Below are positions 30,146 through 38,740 of a stretch of DNA of 64,000 nt, piece after piece. The translations under genes and the position numbers were made by a program. The stretch comes from Microdochium bolleyi (lineage: Eukaryota; Ascomycota; Sordariomycetes; Xylariales; Microdochiaceae), in contig KQ964257.1 of the NCBI GenBank assembly GCA_001566295.1, positions 124,001 to 188,000 on the forward strand, written 5' to 3'. Position 1 is the stretch's first letter, and each line of letters starts with the position of its first letter. The notes beneath the pieces were generated by a model that worked only from the letters and a program-made list of their open reading frames with translations, searched no databases and had not been told where the DNA came from.

Positions 30146-32689
30146 TCAGACGAGGACTACCCTTTGCTGATTCGCAGCATCGGCCACCTCGCCGTCCATG
30201 ATCCCGTGCACATAGCACTCCCCCACCAGCTGGTACGCCTGCTCAGTGACGGCATCAGTGCCTTCCACCTGCACGGCCCTGACCACCATAGGCACTGCCT
30301 GCCCAGGGATCACCGCGATGCGGTCGCCCGGCTCCGTCCGAGGCGGCACGACACAAACACGCCCGTCCGCCGTGAACCCCACCCTCCGTGACATGCACCG
30401 CAGCTGCACCGTCGTCACCCACAGCGACACGAGCACCAACGCGTCGTGCTTGCTTAGGTCCTCCAGCGCCTGGTCGTCCTTGGCGCGGTCCTGCGCGCTC
30501 CCGACCTTCGTCTCGCACAGGACCTGCATCGCCCACCGGTAGTGGCTCCCGTACCGGTCCGCGGCCGGCCTGGCAAATGGCCTGATGCCGGGACGGGCCT
30601 CATTTGTGCCCGTGTCCGCCATCATGCTGCGCCACACCACTTCCTCGGCGGGCTGGCCAGTGTGCGGGCACTTCTGATCCTCACCGCCAAGCCAGCTGAT
30701 GATGGACTTGCGGGCGTCTCGTAGCCAGTCTGCCGTCAGGTCCGAGATGGCCGTGTTGTCGATAGCGAGCGGGTTGGCGAGGTCGACGGGACGACGGAAC
30801 TCGGTGCCTAGGCTGTCTATCGGCTCCGGGAGGATAATGGCGTCCAGCTCAAGGCACGAGTCGCCGACGATGCTCACGTCGGTCGGCAGAAGCGTGCCAG
30901 CAGCCGCGGGCCCAGGAGCATCTCCCGGCAACACTGCTAGGACTGAGCGACCGACAGTGCTCCAATCGGGCGCCCACGAGGGCAGGGGCTCAATCGCCCG
31001 AGGCCACCCGATTCCTGCGCAGAGGAGGAGATGAAGAGCTACCGACGCCCCCTGCCCCGCTAAATAGACCGCAGCATCAGTGTAAACCTGGATCACTGGC
31101 TTCGTGTAGTCGGGTACGATGAGCGGGTCGTACTGGTCTGCCGCGACGTCCCAGAGTGCAAAGACCTTGTCCCGCGCATCAGTCGCCTGCAGTGTCCAGC
31201 ACTTTATCATTGCCGAATCGAGCGATGGCGGGCGGCCCGATAGGACCAGCTGGCGGACCTCATCAATGACGATCATCTGCTGGGCGTTGATGATGGCTCC
31301 ACGCTTCTTTCCGACCACGGGCGAGTCCTCGACGAAGGTGCTCAACTCGTGGGCGAGCAGAATCTTGGCGTAGACTCTGCTGAGCGTTTCCCAGAGGAGA
31401 AGCGACCCGCCATACATGACATGCACGTCCTTCTGGGCCGAGGTCTCCTGTACCATCCAGACGCGCGTGAAGTAGGGGTGTTCCAGGAGGTCTCCGAGCG
31501 CCAGCCACCGTGGTGATCGCCTCTGCGAGCTGTAGCGCTTGAAGAGGGCGCGATCGTCGAAGGGCTCGTGCTCGAAGACGTAGTTGAGCTCCAGGACGAG
31601 ATCGATCGCGAGGTCAGCGTTGGGCGCGGTCCCAAGCCAGACCGCCACGCGGACTGCGCGCCTGTAGATGCGCGCCATGGTCTGCACATGCCAGCTCTTC
31701 TCGACCGGGTCGTCCTGGTTGATGCAGATGGAGTCGATCCACACGGGGCGGGGCTTGTAGATTGGCGAGCAGTCGGACAGGAGATCATGGGCATTCTTGG
31801 TCGTGCGGAACGGGCGGCCATCGATGTAGATGACATGCGTCCTCTGGGCGCCGTTCCAGGTGTACGACATGGCCTCGAACGCAGGTACTGCGTTGTCGAG
31901 GTCTACATGCACCATGGTGCAGCGGACCACTTTCGAGTTCCCCCGCGGCAGGATGTGCAAGAGACGGATCTGGCCCGTACTGGTGAGCGGCTTGTGGGTG
32001 TAAAGCTCTTGCTCCGCATGGCGAGCAGGATTTATCTCGTCGGGAGGGTCGAATTCCTGGGCAGGCCAGCCATCGATCCAACTCTGGATCACGAGCCCGC
32101 GGTCAAACACGACCTTGCCTGTCGCGCGCCATGCAGGCTCGATGGAGGTTACCCAGAGCTGCCAGCCTTGGACCTTGGACCATCTCCAGAGTACGACGAG
32201 GAAGAGCGTGGCCAAGGGGAGCTTCCACAGCAGGCCGAGGAAGGCCATCAGGGAGGTGCGAGACCAGATCCAGCGGGGTGCCTGGTCGATGCCGACGAGC
32301 AAGACGTGGCAGGTCCATGCTGGGTGGTGGAAGAGGACGCAGAAAAAGAGGTAGCAGGCCGGGAGAGCCGTCTGGCGATGGACGAAGTAACGGGCTTCGG
32401 CATAAGGCAGGGCGAGATCGGTAAAGACGAGAGGGTGAGCGAACTGGGCGAGGGTGACACTGGTGGTGAAGACCCAGGTCGGGGCGGTGATGCCGAGGAG
32501 CCACTCGCAGAGGAGGGCAAAGGGGAAGACGACGCGGCCCTGGCGGACGACGACGGCGGCCAGCACCACCAGCCAGACCCGACCGATGCGGTCGGCGGCA
32601 TAGTCGAGAAGGGTGGTGGCTGCGGCGGAGGCGATCCAAGGCGAGAGGCGGGCGAAGGCTAGGAGAGCGGAGGTGGCGATGGAGGCCAT
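30146..32689 (-). CDS. HET-domain protein with an N-terminal multi-pass membrane region
   Basis: Single-exon gene. The ATG at 32689 gives 847 aa; an in-frame ATG at 32902 would add 71 less protein-like residues. The first 170 residues contain several hydrophobic segments (about 38-65, 72-92, 109-134 and 146-169), including RVWLVVLAAVVV and LPLATLFLVVLWRW, so the protein is predicted to be membrane-embedded. A HET domain follows: FEAMSYTWNG (271-280), VWIDSICINQDD (316-327), WHVQTMARIYRRA (333-345) and WLGTAPNADLAIDLV. The downstream part has the usual FTRVWMVQE, DARDKVFALWDVAAD and LPSWAPDWS motifs. HET proteins act in allorecognition and cell death; a membrane-tethered form suggests action at a membrane, by inference. 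It shares a 470-bp divergent promoter region with the kinase-like gene. Confidence 0.88.
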   Translation of the reverse strand: MASIATSALLAFARLSPWIASAAATTLLDYAADRIGRVWLVVLAAVVVRQGRVVFPFALLCEWLLGITAPTWVFTTSVTLAQFAHPLVFTDLALPYAEARYFVHRQTALPACYLFFCVLFHHPAWTCHVLLVGIDQAPRWIWSRTSLMAFLGLLWKLPLATLFLVVLWRWSKVQGWQLWVTSIEPAWRATGKVVFDRGLVIQSWIDGWPAQEFDPPDEINPARHAEQELYTHKPLTSTGQIRLLHILPRGNSKVVRCTMVHVDLDNAVPAFEAMSYTWNGAQRTHVIYIDGRPFRTTKNAHDLLSDCSPIYKPRPVWIDSICINQDDPVEKSWHVQTMARIYRRAVRVAVWLGTAPNADLAIDLVLELNYVFEHEPFDDRALFKRYSSQRRSPRWLALGDLLEHPYFTRVWMVQETSAQKDVHVMYGGSLLLWETLSRVYAKILLAHELSTFVEDSPVVGKKRGAIINAQQMIVIDEVRQLVLSGRPPSLDSAMIKCWTLQATDARDKVFALWDVAADQYDPLIVPDYTKPVIQVYTDAAVYLAGQGASVALHLLLCAGIGWPRAIEPLPSWAPDWSTVGRSVLAVLPGDAPGPAAAGTLLPTDVSIVGDSCLELDAIILPEPIDSLGTEFRRPVDLANPLAIDNTAISDLTADWLRDARKSIISWLGGEDQKCPHTGQPAEEVVWRSMMADTGTNEARPGIRPFARPAADRYGSHYRWAMQVLCETKVGSAQDRAKDDQALEDLSKHDALVLVSLWVTTVQLRCMSRRVGFTADGRVCVVPPRTEPGDRIAVIPGQAVPMVVRAVQVEGTDAVTEQAYQLVGECYVHGIMDGEVADAANQQRVVLV

Positions 32690-33159
32690 GGCGAGGGAAG
32701 ACTGAGCAGAGTCATTGCGGGTGAGGAGGACATTGCCGGGGCTATGGGTCAGGGCGAAAAGAGAGAGGCAGGCCCTCCGGATGACGACGACGACGTCGAG
32801 ACGTGGGGGCAGACGATGACATCGCAAGGCATACTCGGTACGGAGTGCTCGCACCCAGCTGAGTGTTGGACTGCGGGGTTTGGTGTTCACTGCCTGCCTC
32901 ATCGGAGCCCCCCCCCCCCTGCCACGCCTTCAGGGTCCTTCCTGCCAAATTACCCTAAAAGCCCGGGCCGCCAAGCGCCAACCACCGCGGCCGCCTCGTG
33001 CTGTGCCTCTCCGTCCTTCCCCGTCCTTGTCCCCCGGCTGCCTTGTCTCGTCAGCCCGGGCCGTGCCTCTGCTGACGGCCGCCCGCCCGTCACGTCTTCA
33101 CCTTCTGCCAGCATGCACAACCCGCGGCCACCACGGTTCCTGCCGACACCTCGCCTGCC
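32690..33159. other. Divergent promoter region, membrane HET (-) / kinase-like gene (+)
   Basis: 470 bp between the two start codons. It includes a C12 run (32908-32919) and pyrimidine-rich sequence upstream of the kinase ATG. It must serve both genes, unless the HET protein starts at 32902, which would shrink it to about 260 bp. Confidence 0.6.
32908..32919. repeat. C12 homopolymer
   Basis: Twelve consecutive C on the plus strand (G12 on the strand of the HET gene), about 220 bp upstream of its preferred start codon. It is the complement of the G12 run beyond the same gene's stop. Confidence 0.9.
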
Positions 33160-34407
33160 ATGATCTATGGCGACCTCCAGCGCCGCCTCCGTCCCCTGCG
33201 CGCCGAGCTGAGGCGTCGCCCGCGCCTGCGCGCCCTCCTCGTCGCCTGCCTCGCTGTCACCGCCCTCTACACCCTCTACCACCACTGCCTCGCACGCCAC
33301 GACCTCTGGGCAAAGTACTCGCCTACCCGCTTCGACAAGCGCTTTGACGCCGCCGCCGACGCCATTGCCCGCCACAACTGGGCCCTCAGCCTCGACACCC
33401 ACGAGTCCCGTCCGGTCCTCGACCACCAGGACCAGTGGCGTCGCCTCGGTGGCGGCTTCGAGGGCGACGTCTTCCGCCTCAATGGCTCCGTCATCAAGAC
33501 CTTCAACGTCCGCCGCAGCCCCCTGCGCAACTGCGTGCCCGGCGCCGCCCTCGAGACGCGCTGGCCTGCAGAGATCCCGGCCTCGGTCCTCCTCGGCGGC
33601 ATGCGCGATGACCTCCGCGACGAAGACGACTTCCTCCCTGTCAAGGACTACTTCCTCACGTCGCCCACGAACCACGCCAAGGCTAGCTGGCACCTCGTCA
33701 TGCCGCATCTCGAGGGCGGCAGCCTGCTGCACCTCGCGGACAGGCTGCGCGCGCTCGGCTTCGGTTACCGCCAGCTCGACGCCATGTTCCGCCCTTCTCT
33801 GAACCGACTGCTTGCCGCGCTCGACAAGGTCCACAACCAGTACAGCCTCTGCCACGACGACATCAAGCCCGAGAACATTTTCGTCGCGAGCTTCTCCCAG
33901 GCCAGCACGCCGCAGACCGACACCCACTGGCTGCTGGGCGACCTGGGCTCCGTGCGCAGCTGGGTCAACCCGTACCACGCCTCGCGCCTGTGGCAGCGCG
34001 AGAGCGGGCAGCTTGCGGACTGCCGGACCAACGACGCGATCCGGCTCGTCAAGACATACGTCATGTTCCTGCGGGTGTCCGTGGCCGACACTGCGCCCTT
34101 TGACGATGCGTTCTGGGCGGGCGGCGAGCCCTGGAGCCACCTCTACTGGTGGGCGACCCGCGGCCCCGTGCCGGGCTCCATCGCCGCGAGCAGCCTGCGG
34201 GAGAAGTCGCTCGAAGTGGCGCCGCGTGGCGTCGACGAGTATCACGAGCAGGAGCACGGGATATGGTCACTGCGGTGTCTGCTGAACAGTGCCTGCGTGC
34301 AGACGGCTACGGAGAAGGAGCTCCAGACGCAGATGGTTGTCAAGGAGTCGCGCGCGCGGCGCTTCGGGCTGACTGGGATATTCGGGCTGCCATCGACGTC
34401 ATGCTGA
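33160..34407 (+). CDS. Membrane-anchored protein-kinase-like protein
   Basis: Single-exon 415-aa protein. The N-terminus is strongly basic (QRRLRPLRAELRRRPRLR), followed by one hydrophobic helix at about 24-42, which suggests a type II membrane protein. The rest reads as a divergent kinase fold: glycine-loop-like LGGGFEGDVF (97-106), VIK with Lys113, catalytic-loop CHDDIKPEN (231-239) and a DLG triplet at Asp261-Gly263. Relative to a standard kinase, HRD is HDD and DFG is DLG, but the catalytic Asp234, Lys236 and Asn239 and the metal-binding Asp261 are all present. I see no APE motif. Activity is plausible but unproven. If the positive-inside rule holds, the kinase domain faces the lumen or the outside. 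Substrate and pathway are unknown. Confidence 0.82.
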   Translation: MIYGDLQRRLRPLRAELRRRPRLRALLVACLAVTALYTLYHHCLARHDLWAKYSPTRFDKRFDAAADAIARHNWALSLDTHESRPVLDHQDQWRRLGGGFEGDVFRLNGSVIKTFNVRRSPLRNCVPGAALETRWPAEIPASVLLGGMRDDLRDEDDFLPVKDYFLTSPTNHAKASWHLVMPHLEGGSLLHLADRLRALGFGYRQLDAMFRPSLNRLLAALDKVHNQYSLCHDDIKPENIFVASFSQASTPQTDTHWLLGDLGSVRSWVNPYHASRLWQRESGQLADCRTNDAIRLVKTYVMFLRVSVADTAPFDDAFWAGGEPWSHLYWWATRGPVPGSIAASSLREKSLEVAPRGVDEYHEQEHGIWSLRCLLNSACVQTATEKELQTQMVVKESRARRFGLTGIFGLPSTSC

Positions 34408-34581
34408 TGTGGTTTGTTGCAGCGGTCAGGCGAGCACTAAGCGCAGCATATAGTTTTACGACTTACGAGAAATAGAGGTATATATCCTGCCTGTTTAATC
34501 ATCCGCGTAGCTTACAGCAGAAGCCAAACTCGCAAGAAAAAGGACCGCTACTTTGCCTCCCCCCCAGATGTCACTGACCCC

Positions 34582-36063
34582 TTAATACCCCCTCCCCTTG
34601 TCGACCCTGTTCAGGAACTCGCCCTTGCCCTCGCTCAGCCGCTCCAGGTTCGCAAACAGGATCTCGCCCAGCCGCGCCCCGTAGCTCTTCGAGTGCCCGC
34701 TGACGTGCGGCGTGATGATGACATTCTTCCTGCCCCACAGCGCGTGCCCGTCCGTCAGCGGCTCCGGGTCCGTGACGTCGAGCGCGGCGCCCCGGATCCA
34801 CCCTTCGTCGAGGGCCTCGATCAGCGCGTCGGTGCTGAGCACGGGTCCGCGGCCGATGTTGCTGACATAGGTCCTGCGCTTCTTTAGCAGCTGGAGCTGT
34901 TCCCGTCCGATGAGCCCCGTGGTGGCCGGGGTCAGCGGCACCGCGATGACGAGCAGGTCCAGGTCCGAGTCCAGGAACGCGGCCAGGTCCCCCGAGAACC
35001 ACCGCGCCGGGAGCGTGCCGTCCGGGTCGCCGAGCCCCGGTGGGCAGTACGCGTGGTCCTTGCGCGACGCGGGGGTGTCGCGCGGGCGGTTCGTGTAGGC
35101 GTGCACGCTCATGCCCATGGCCGTGGCGACGCGGGCGACCTGCCGCCCGATGGCGCCGTAGCCGAGGATTCCGCTGTGGAAAAAAGAGGTGGAAGATGAT
35201 TAGATGGAGGGAGATTAGGAGAGGGAAGGGGAGTGGTGGTGCGGGGCCACTTACACGCGCTGGCCGACGGTGTCGTCGATGTGCTGGATGGTCTCTGGGT
35301 CGCGGACCCATTTGGCTTCTTTTTGGCGGTCGAGATAGTAGGGGACTATCCGGAGGGGTTACTTGGGCTAGCTCCCTGAAACGAAAGGGTGCAGAGGGAG
35401 ACTTACTTTGATGCTGGTGAGCGAGGAACGTGGCAATAACCCATTCTGATATCTGCGGGCTGTGACATCGAGGAATGTCAGCTGGTGAACACCTCCTCCA
35501 AGAGGTAAGAAGTGGAATTTCAATACGGAGGACCGCCATGAGCGCTGCAAGTCTATACGCGACCAGATTCCTGGACCATGTGCGACTGACACATTCGAGG
35601 TTCACCGCACCAAACCACGACGCACAAAGCTTAAAGAAACTCACCCGTGCACTCCATTCGCCGTGCAAAACGCAATCTCGGTATCCTTGAAAATCGGCTT
35701 CCCGAGGACGTAGTTTGCGCCTGCGCTCTGGAGCTGGACGAGCTCAAGCTTGGGGGCCTGCCCGACCTCGGGGAAGTTCGGCCCCGTCACGAATACCGTC
35801 ACCGTGGACCAGTCGATGGCGTCCTGGCCGGTCTCCTCGAGCTCCGCGGCCGAGGGGATCTGGGGCTTGGCCCAGACGTTCCAGTCGACGTGCTGTACGA
35901 TCAGGCCCGGGAAGCGCTTGACGAGCCGCTCGCGGTAGGCCGGGTCCTCCTTGAAGGGCGAGAGGAGGACGACCTTGTGTCCGTTCAGGTCGTGGTTTGG
36001 GGCTGAGCCGCCGGTGCCGGCGGACGGGCCGGCGTGGTGGGGCGGAGGTGGTGCTTCGCCCAT
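34582..36063 (-). CDS. D-isomer-specific 2-hydroxyacid dehydrogenase
   Basis: Four exons on the minus strand: 36063-35645, 35459-35407, 35345-35255 and 35173-34582, with introns of 185, 61 and 81 nt, total 384 aa. The NAD(P)-binding site VGILGYGAIGR is at about 188-198, rebuilt across the last splice. The catalytic triad residues of the family are present: Arg in NIGRGPV, Glu in DVTDPEPL and His in ITPHVSGHS. The central helix region NGVHGPQISEWVIATFLAHQ is also assembled by splicing. Members reduce 2-keto acids such as glyoxylate or hydroxypyruvate to D-2-hydroxy acids, reversibly, with NAD(P)H. No targeting signal is evident, so it is probably cytosolic. The exact substrate cannot be read from sequence. 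Confidence 0.92.
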
Positions 36064-36847
36064 TGTTGCTGGTCTTGTACGTACGCGTAGTCACTTTGAT
36101 CTCGTGGTGATAGTGAGTCCCCGAAGTTAGAGAAGAAGAGAGAGCAGGAAGGACCAGCTGTTGTCGTCGGGACGGGCTCGAGGAGCGATAAGAGAGGAGG
36201 GGTGGACGACTGTGGACCCCTGCGGCGCTGACATCGCCGGACCCACGCCCCTGGGAGGTCGGAGCAGTCGGGATCCATCGCCGGCCGGCCGATGCCTGCG
36301 GGAGTCAGCGCTTGCGCAAGTTGGCGGCATATGAGCTAATCGCCCGGAGGCTGCCACCATCTTGCGCATGCGTGGTGTTATCCGGCTGCGGCGGAGGCAT
36401 AGGTGATGGGCCCTCCCTCAAAACGGCTGCGGGTCCAGCCTTGCTCACTGGTCATATCGTCAAGCAACCTCCTCGAAGGAGTACCATTCCGCGGCTGGGT
36501 GTCATCCGCTGTCTGCCGCACAGCGTGCCCACGTTCTCCGGACATCTTTGTCGATTGGTGGCATCCGGGACCGCTTACTTTCGACCTCACGTGAGACGCT
36601 CTAGAAATACTAATTGTTCTGACGTGAGTTGGGGCGTTTGGAAGGCATTGGCCATGGCAATGCTCCGGACGTGCCAGCCTCCAAGGCAACAACCCCAAAA
36701 GGGCGTGCACAGCTCCACGCCTGCCCCGTGCAGGCAAATGCCATAACCACAGCAACAAAGCACGATCGGAGCAAAACTTGAGATCATCACGAGCTTCAAT
36801 ACAGCAAAAATTGCAGGACTTTCAGAGGATAAATTGCCGGAAACGGC
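36064..36847. other. Intergenic between the hydroxyacid dehydrogenase promoter and tRNA-Ile
   Basis: About 0.8 kb. The left end should hold the dehydrogenase promoter. No coding frame is convincing and no repeat was seen. Confidence 0.5.
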
Positions 36848-36855
36848 AAAAGAAA
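36848..36855 (-). terminator. RNA polymerase III terminator of tRNA-Ile
   Basis: Reads TTTCTTTT on the minus strand, beginning two bases after the tRNA discriminator base. This is the usual oligo-T stop signal for polymerase III. Confidence 0.75.
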
Positions 36856-36856
36856 C

Positions 36857-36955
36857 TGCTCAGTATGAGGGTTGAACTCATGACCTTCGCATTACTTGAT
36901 GTGTCGCCATGGCGAGATATTAGTACGACGCTCTAACCAACTGAGCTAACCGAGC
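36857..36955 (-). tRNA. tRNA-Ile (anticodon AAU), intron-containing
   Basis: 99-nt gene on the minus strand. All arms fold by eye: acceptor GCTCGGT pairs with ACTGAGC (one G-U), D-arm GCTC/GAGC, anticodon stem TCGTA with TGCGA (one G-U), variable loop AGGTC, T-arm ATGAG/CTCAT around TTCAACC, discriminator A. The anticodon loop is CTAATA...A, so the anticodon is AAU (read as IAU) for isoleucine. A 25-nt intron at 36893-36917 sits at the canonical position after base 37. The mature tRNA would be 74 nt before CCA addition. Confidence 0.95.
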
Positions 36956-37315
36956 TGTGACTCCAATCATTTTCTGATCAGTCGGTGGTGGTTTGATGAA
37001 AGAGCGAGAGCGTAACCAGCTTTATAAAGAATATATTATGTGCCATGAAGCAGTTGATGTCTCGGTTGGCTTTATTACTTGCAACACTGGACGGAGGTTC
37101 GGGGTTGATTCTGGAATCTCTTTGCTAGAGACTCAGCCTCTTCTCTGTCTTGTTCGCAAACAAAGCAATCACACTGATCAAAGCCTCCAATCTCAACCCC
37201 CACCATAATCATTACCCGCCAACAAACACACCAAACACTTGGCGCCTGCTGCTGCCTGTTAACTGAACAAGCAATTGTTGCCTACCTTAAGAGAGTTGCC
37301 TGTTCAAATGGCCCA
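36956..37315. other. Intergenic between tRNA-Ile and the sirtuin gene
   Basis: 360 bp that should contain the sirtuin promoter and leader. Nothing else was recognised. Confidence 0.5.
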
Positions 37316-38408
37316 ATGATACGATCTCTTTGTCCACGCCTCGGCTCTCTACGAGCTGCTTCCAGACCTCTCCTCCGACCCAACCGCTCCTTGTGGCTTC
37401 CACACTTCACCTCGAGCCCCTCCAGCACAATGACGCACAAGACATCCATATCCGAGTTCCGCGAGCTCGTCAACTCGAGCAGCCGCGTGCTCGCCCTCTG
37501 CGGAGCCGGGCTTTCAGCGGCGTCGGGGCTGCCTACTTTTCGCGGCGCCGGCGGCCTCTGGCGGAATCACGAGTCGACGTCGCTCGCCACGCCGGACGCC
37601 TTCGAGGAGAACCCGGCGCTCGTCTGGCTGTTCTACGCGTGGCGGCGGCACATGGCTCTGAAGGCGAAGCCGAATCGCGGGCATGTCGCCCTTGCGAAGC
37701 TGGCGCAGAAGAATGAGAATTTCCTGTGCCTGACGCAGAACGTAGATGGTAAGGTGATATTCTTTTAATTTCCAATGTTTCATTGTTTTTAGCGTCATGA
37801 GCAAACTAACAGATGGCGTCTCCTGCGCAATACCAGGCCTCGCCCAGCGAGCAGGACATCCAGAGGCCCAGCTCAAGCCCCTGCACGGCAACATCCTCAC
37901 CATAAAGTGCTTCGACGAGTGCGGCTACGTCCAGCAGCACAACACAGACGACCCTCTCTGCCCGGCCCTGGCGCCCGCAGCGGAGGACTACCCGCCGGAC
38001 CAGACGATGCCACTGCTCGACCCATCCGTGCCCGTGCCGCCCATCGACGTGGCCGATCTGCCGCACTGCCCCAGCTGCAAGACGGGCCTGCTGCGCCCGG
38101 GCGTGGTGTGGTTCGGCGAGTCGCTCGACAGCGACATGCTCATGGGCGTCGACAACTGGATCTACCGCGGCGGGATCGACCTGATGCTCGTGATCGGGAC
38201 CGCGGCCGCCGTGTACCCGGCCGCAGGGTACACCCGCAAGGCGCAGAGGAAAGGCGCCGTGGTGGCGGTGATCAACCCGGATGCCGACTCCGCGGACGGG
38301 CTGACGGAGAATGATTTCTTCTTCCAGGGCGATGCTGCGGAGATCCTGCCGCAGCTCTTTGAGGGAGTAATCGGCAAGCTGGAGGATAATGTCAATGGGA
38401 GCAGCTAG
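37316..38408 (+). CDS. SIRT5-type (class III) NAD-dependent protein deacylase
   Basis: Two exons, 37316-37748 and 37837-38408 (88-nt intron), total 334 aa. The sirtuin core is intact: GAGLSAASGLPTFRG (63-77), QNVDG (141-145, completed by the splice), catalytic His161 in LHGN, and a zinc site of two Cys pairs (CFDEC and CPSC). Tyr107 and Arg110 (FYAWR) match the Tyr-x2-Arg pair that lets SIRT5 bind negatively charged acyl groups, so desuccinylase/demalonylase activity is likely. The first 38 residues are Arg/Ser/Leu-rich without acidic residues (RSLCPRLGSLRAASRPLLR), which suggests mitochondrial import. A second ATG at 37430 would give a form lacking this leader. The gene uses NAD and releases nicotinamide and O-acyl-ADP-ribose. 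Confidence 0.93.
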
Positions 38409-38740
38409 CAAACACCTGTTTGTAGCGCCCACATGTCGATTGTGCATGCTTTTGGTCAAATGTCGTCGGCCGCCGCCGGCTTTGAGCGAAGCCATTATTT
38501 GTAGGGTACATCACTTTGTCCACGTCCATATGCATGCCTCGACTTTCTGCACTACCACCTACTCACCCTCGAAGCCAGTCTCAATGTTCTCTCCTGTAGA
38601 TAATTCCTGCGGAAAAGTCGCGATATGCCGCCCGACACTTATAACACCTCGAAAGCCTCGCCATGTTGTCGTCGCCGAGGTTAGAAGGCAGCAGTCTCCT
38701 CAGTTCAATAACCTATAAACCACAGGATCAACCGCCCGCC
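38409..38740. other. Intergenic between the sirtuin gene and the polytopic membrane protein gene
   Basis: About 330 bp between two plus-strand genes: 3' region of the sirtuin gene and promoter/leader of the next. No other feature was seen. Confidence 0.5.

Noticed and set aside
31568..32662. 364-codon open frame antisense to the membrane HET gene
   Set aside because: Shadow of the HET coding strand; charged low-complexity sequence with no domain.
32950..34257. 435-codon open frame antisense to the kinase-like gene
   Set aside because: Shadow frame of a G/C-rich gene; Glu/Ala/Gly-rich, no motif, and it starts inside the 3' end of the kinase gene.
21000..36000. Secondary-metabolite gene cluster
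   Set aside because: A Zn2Cys6 factor, an SDR and a dehydratase paralogue are nearby, but there is no polyketide synthase, peptide synthetase, terpene cyclase, P450 or transporter to support one.
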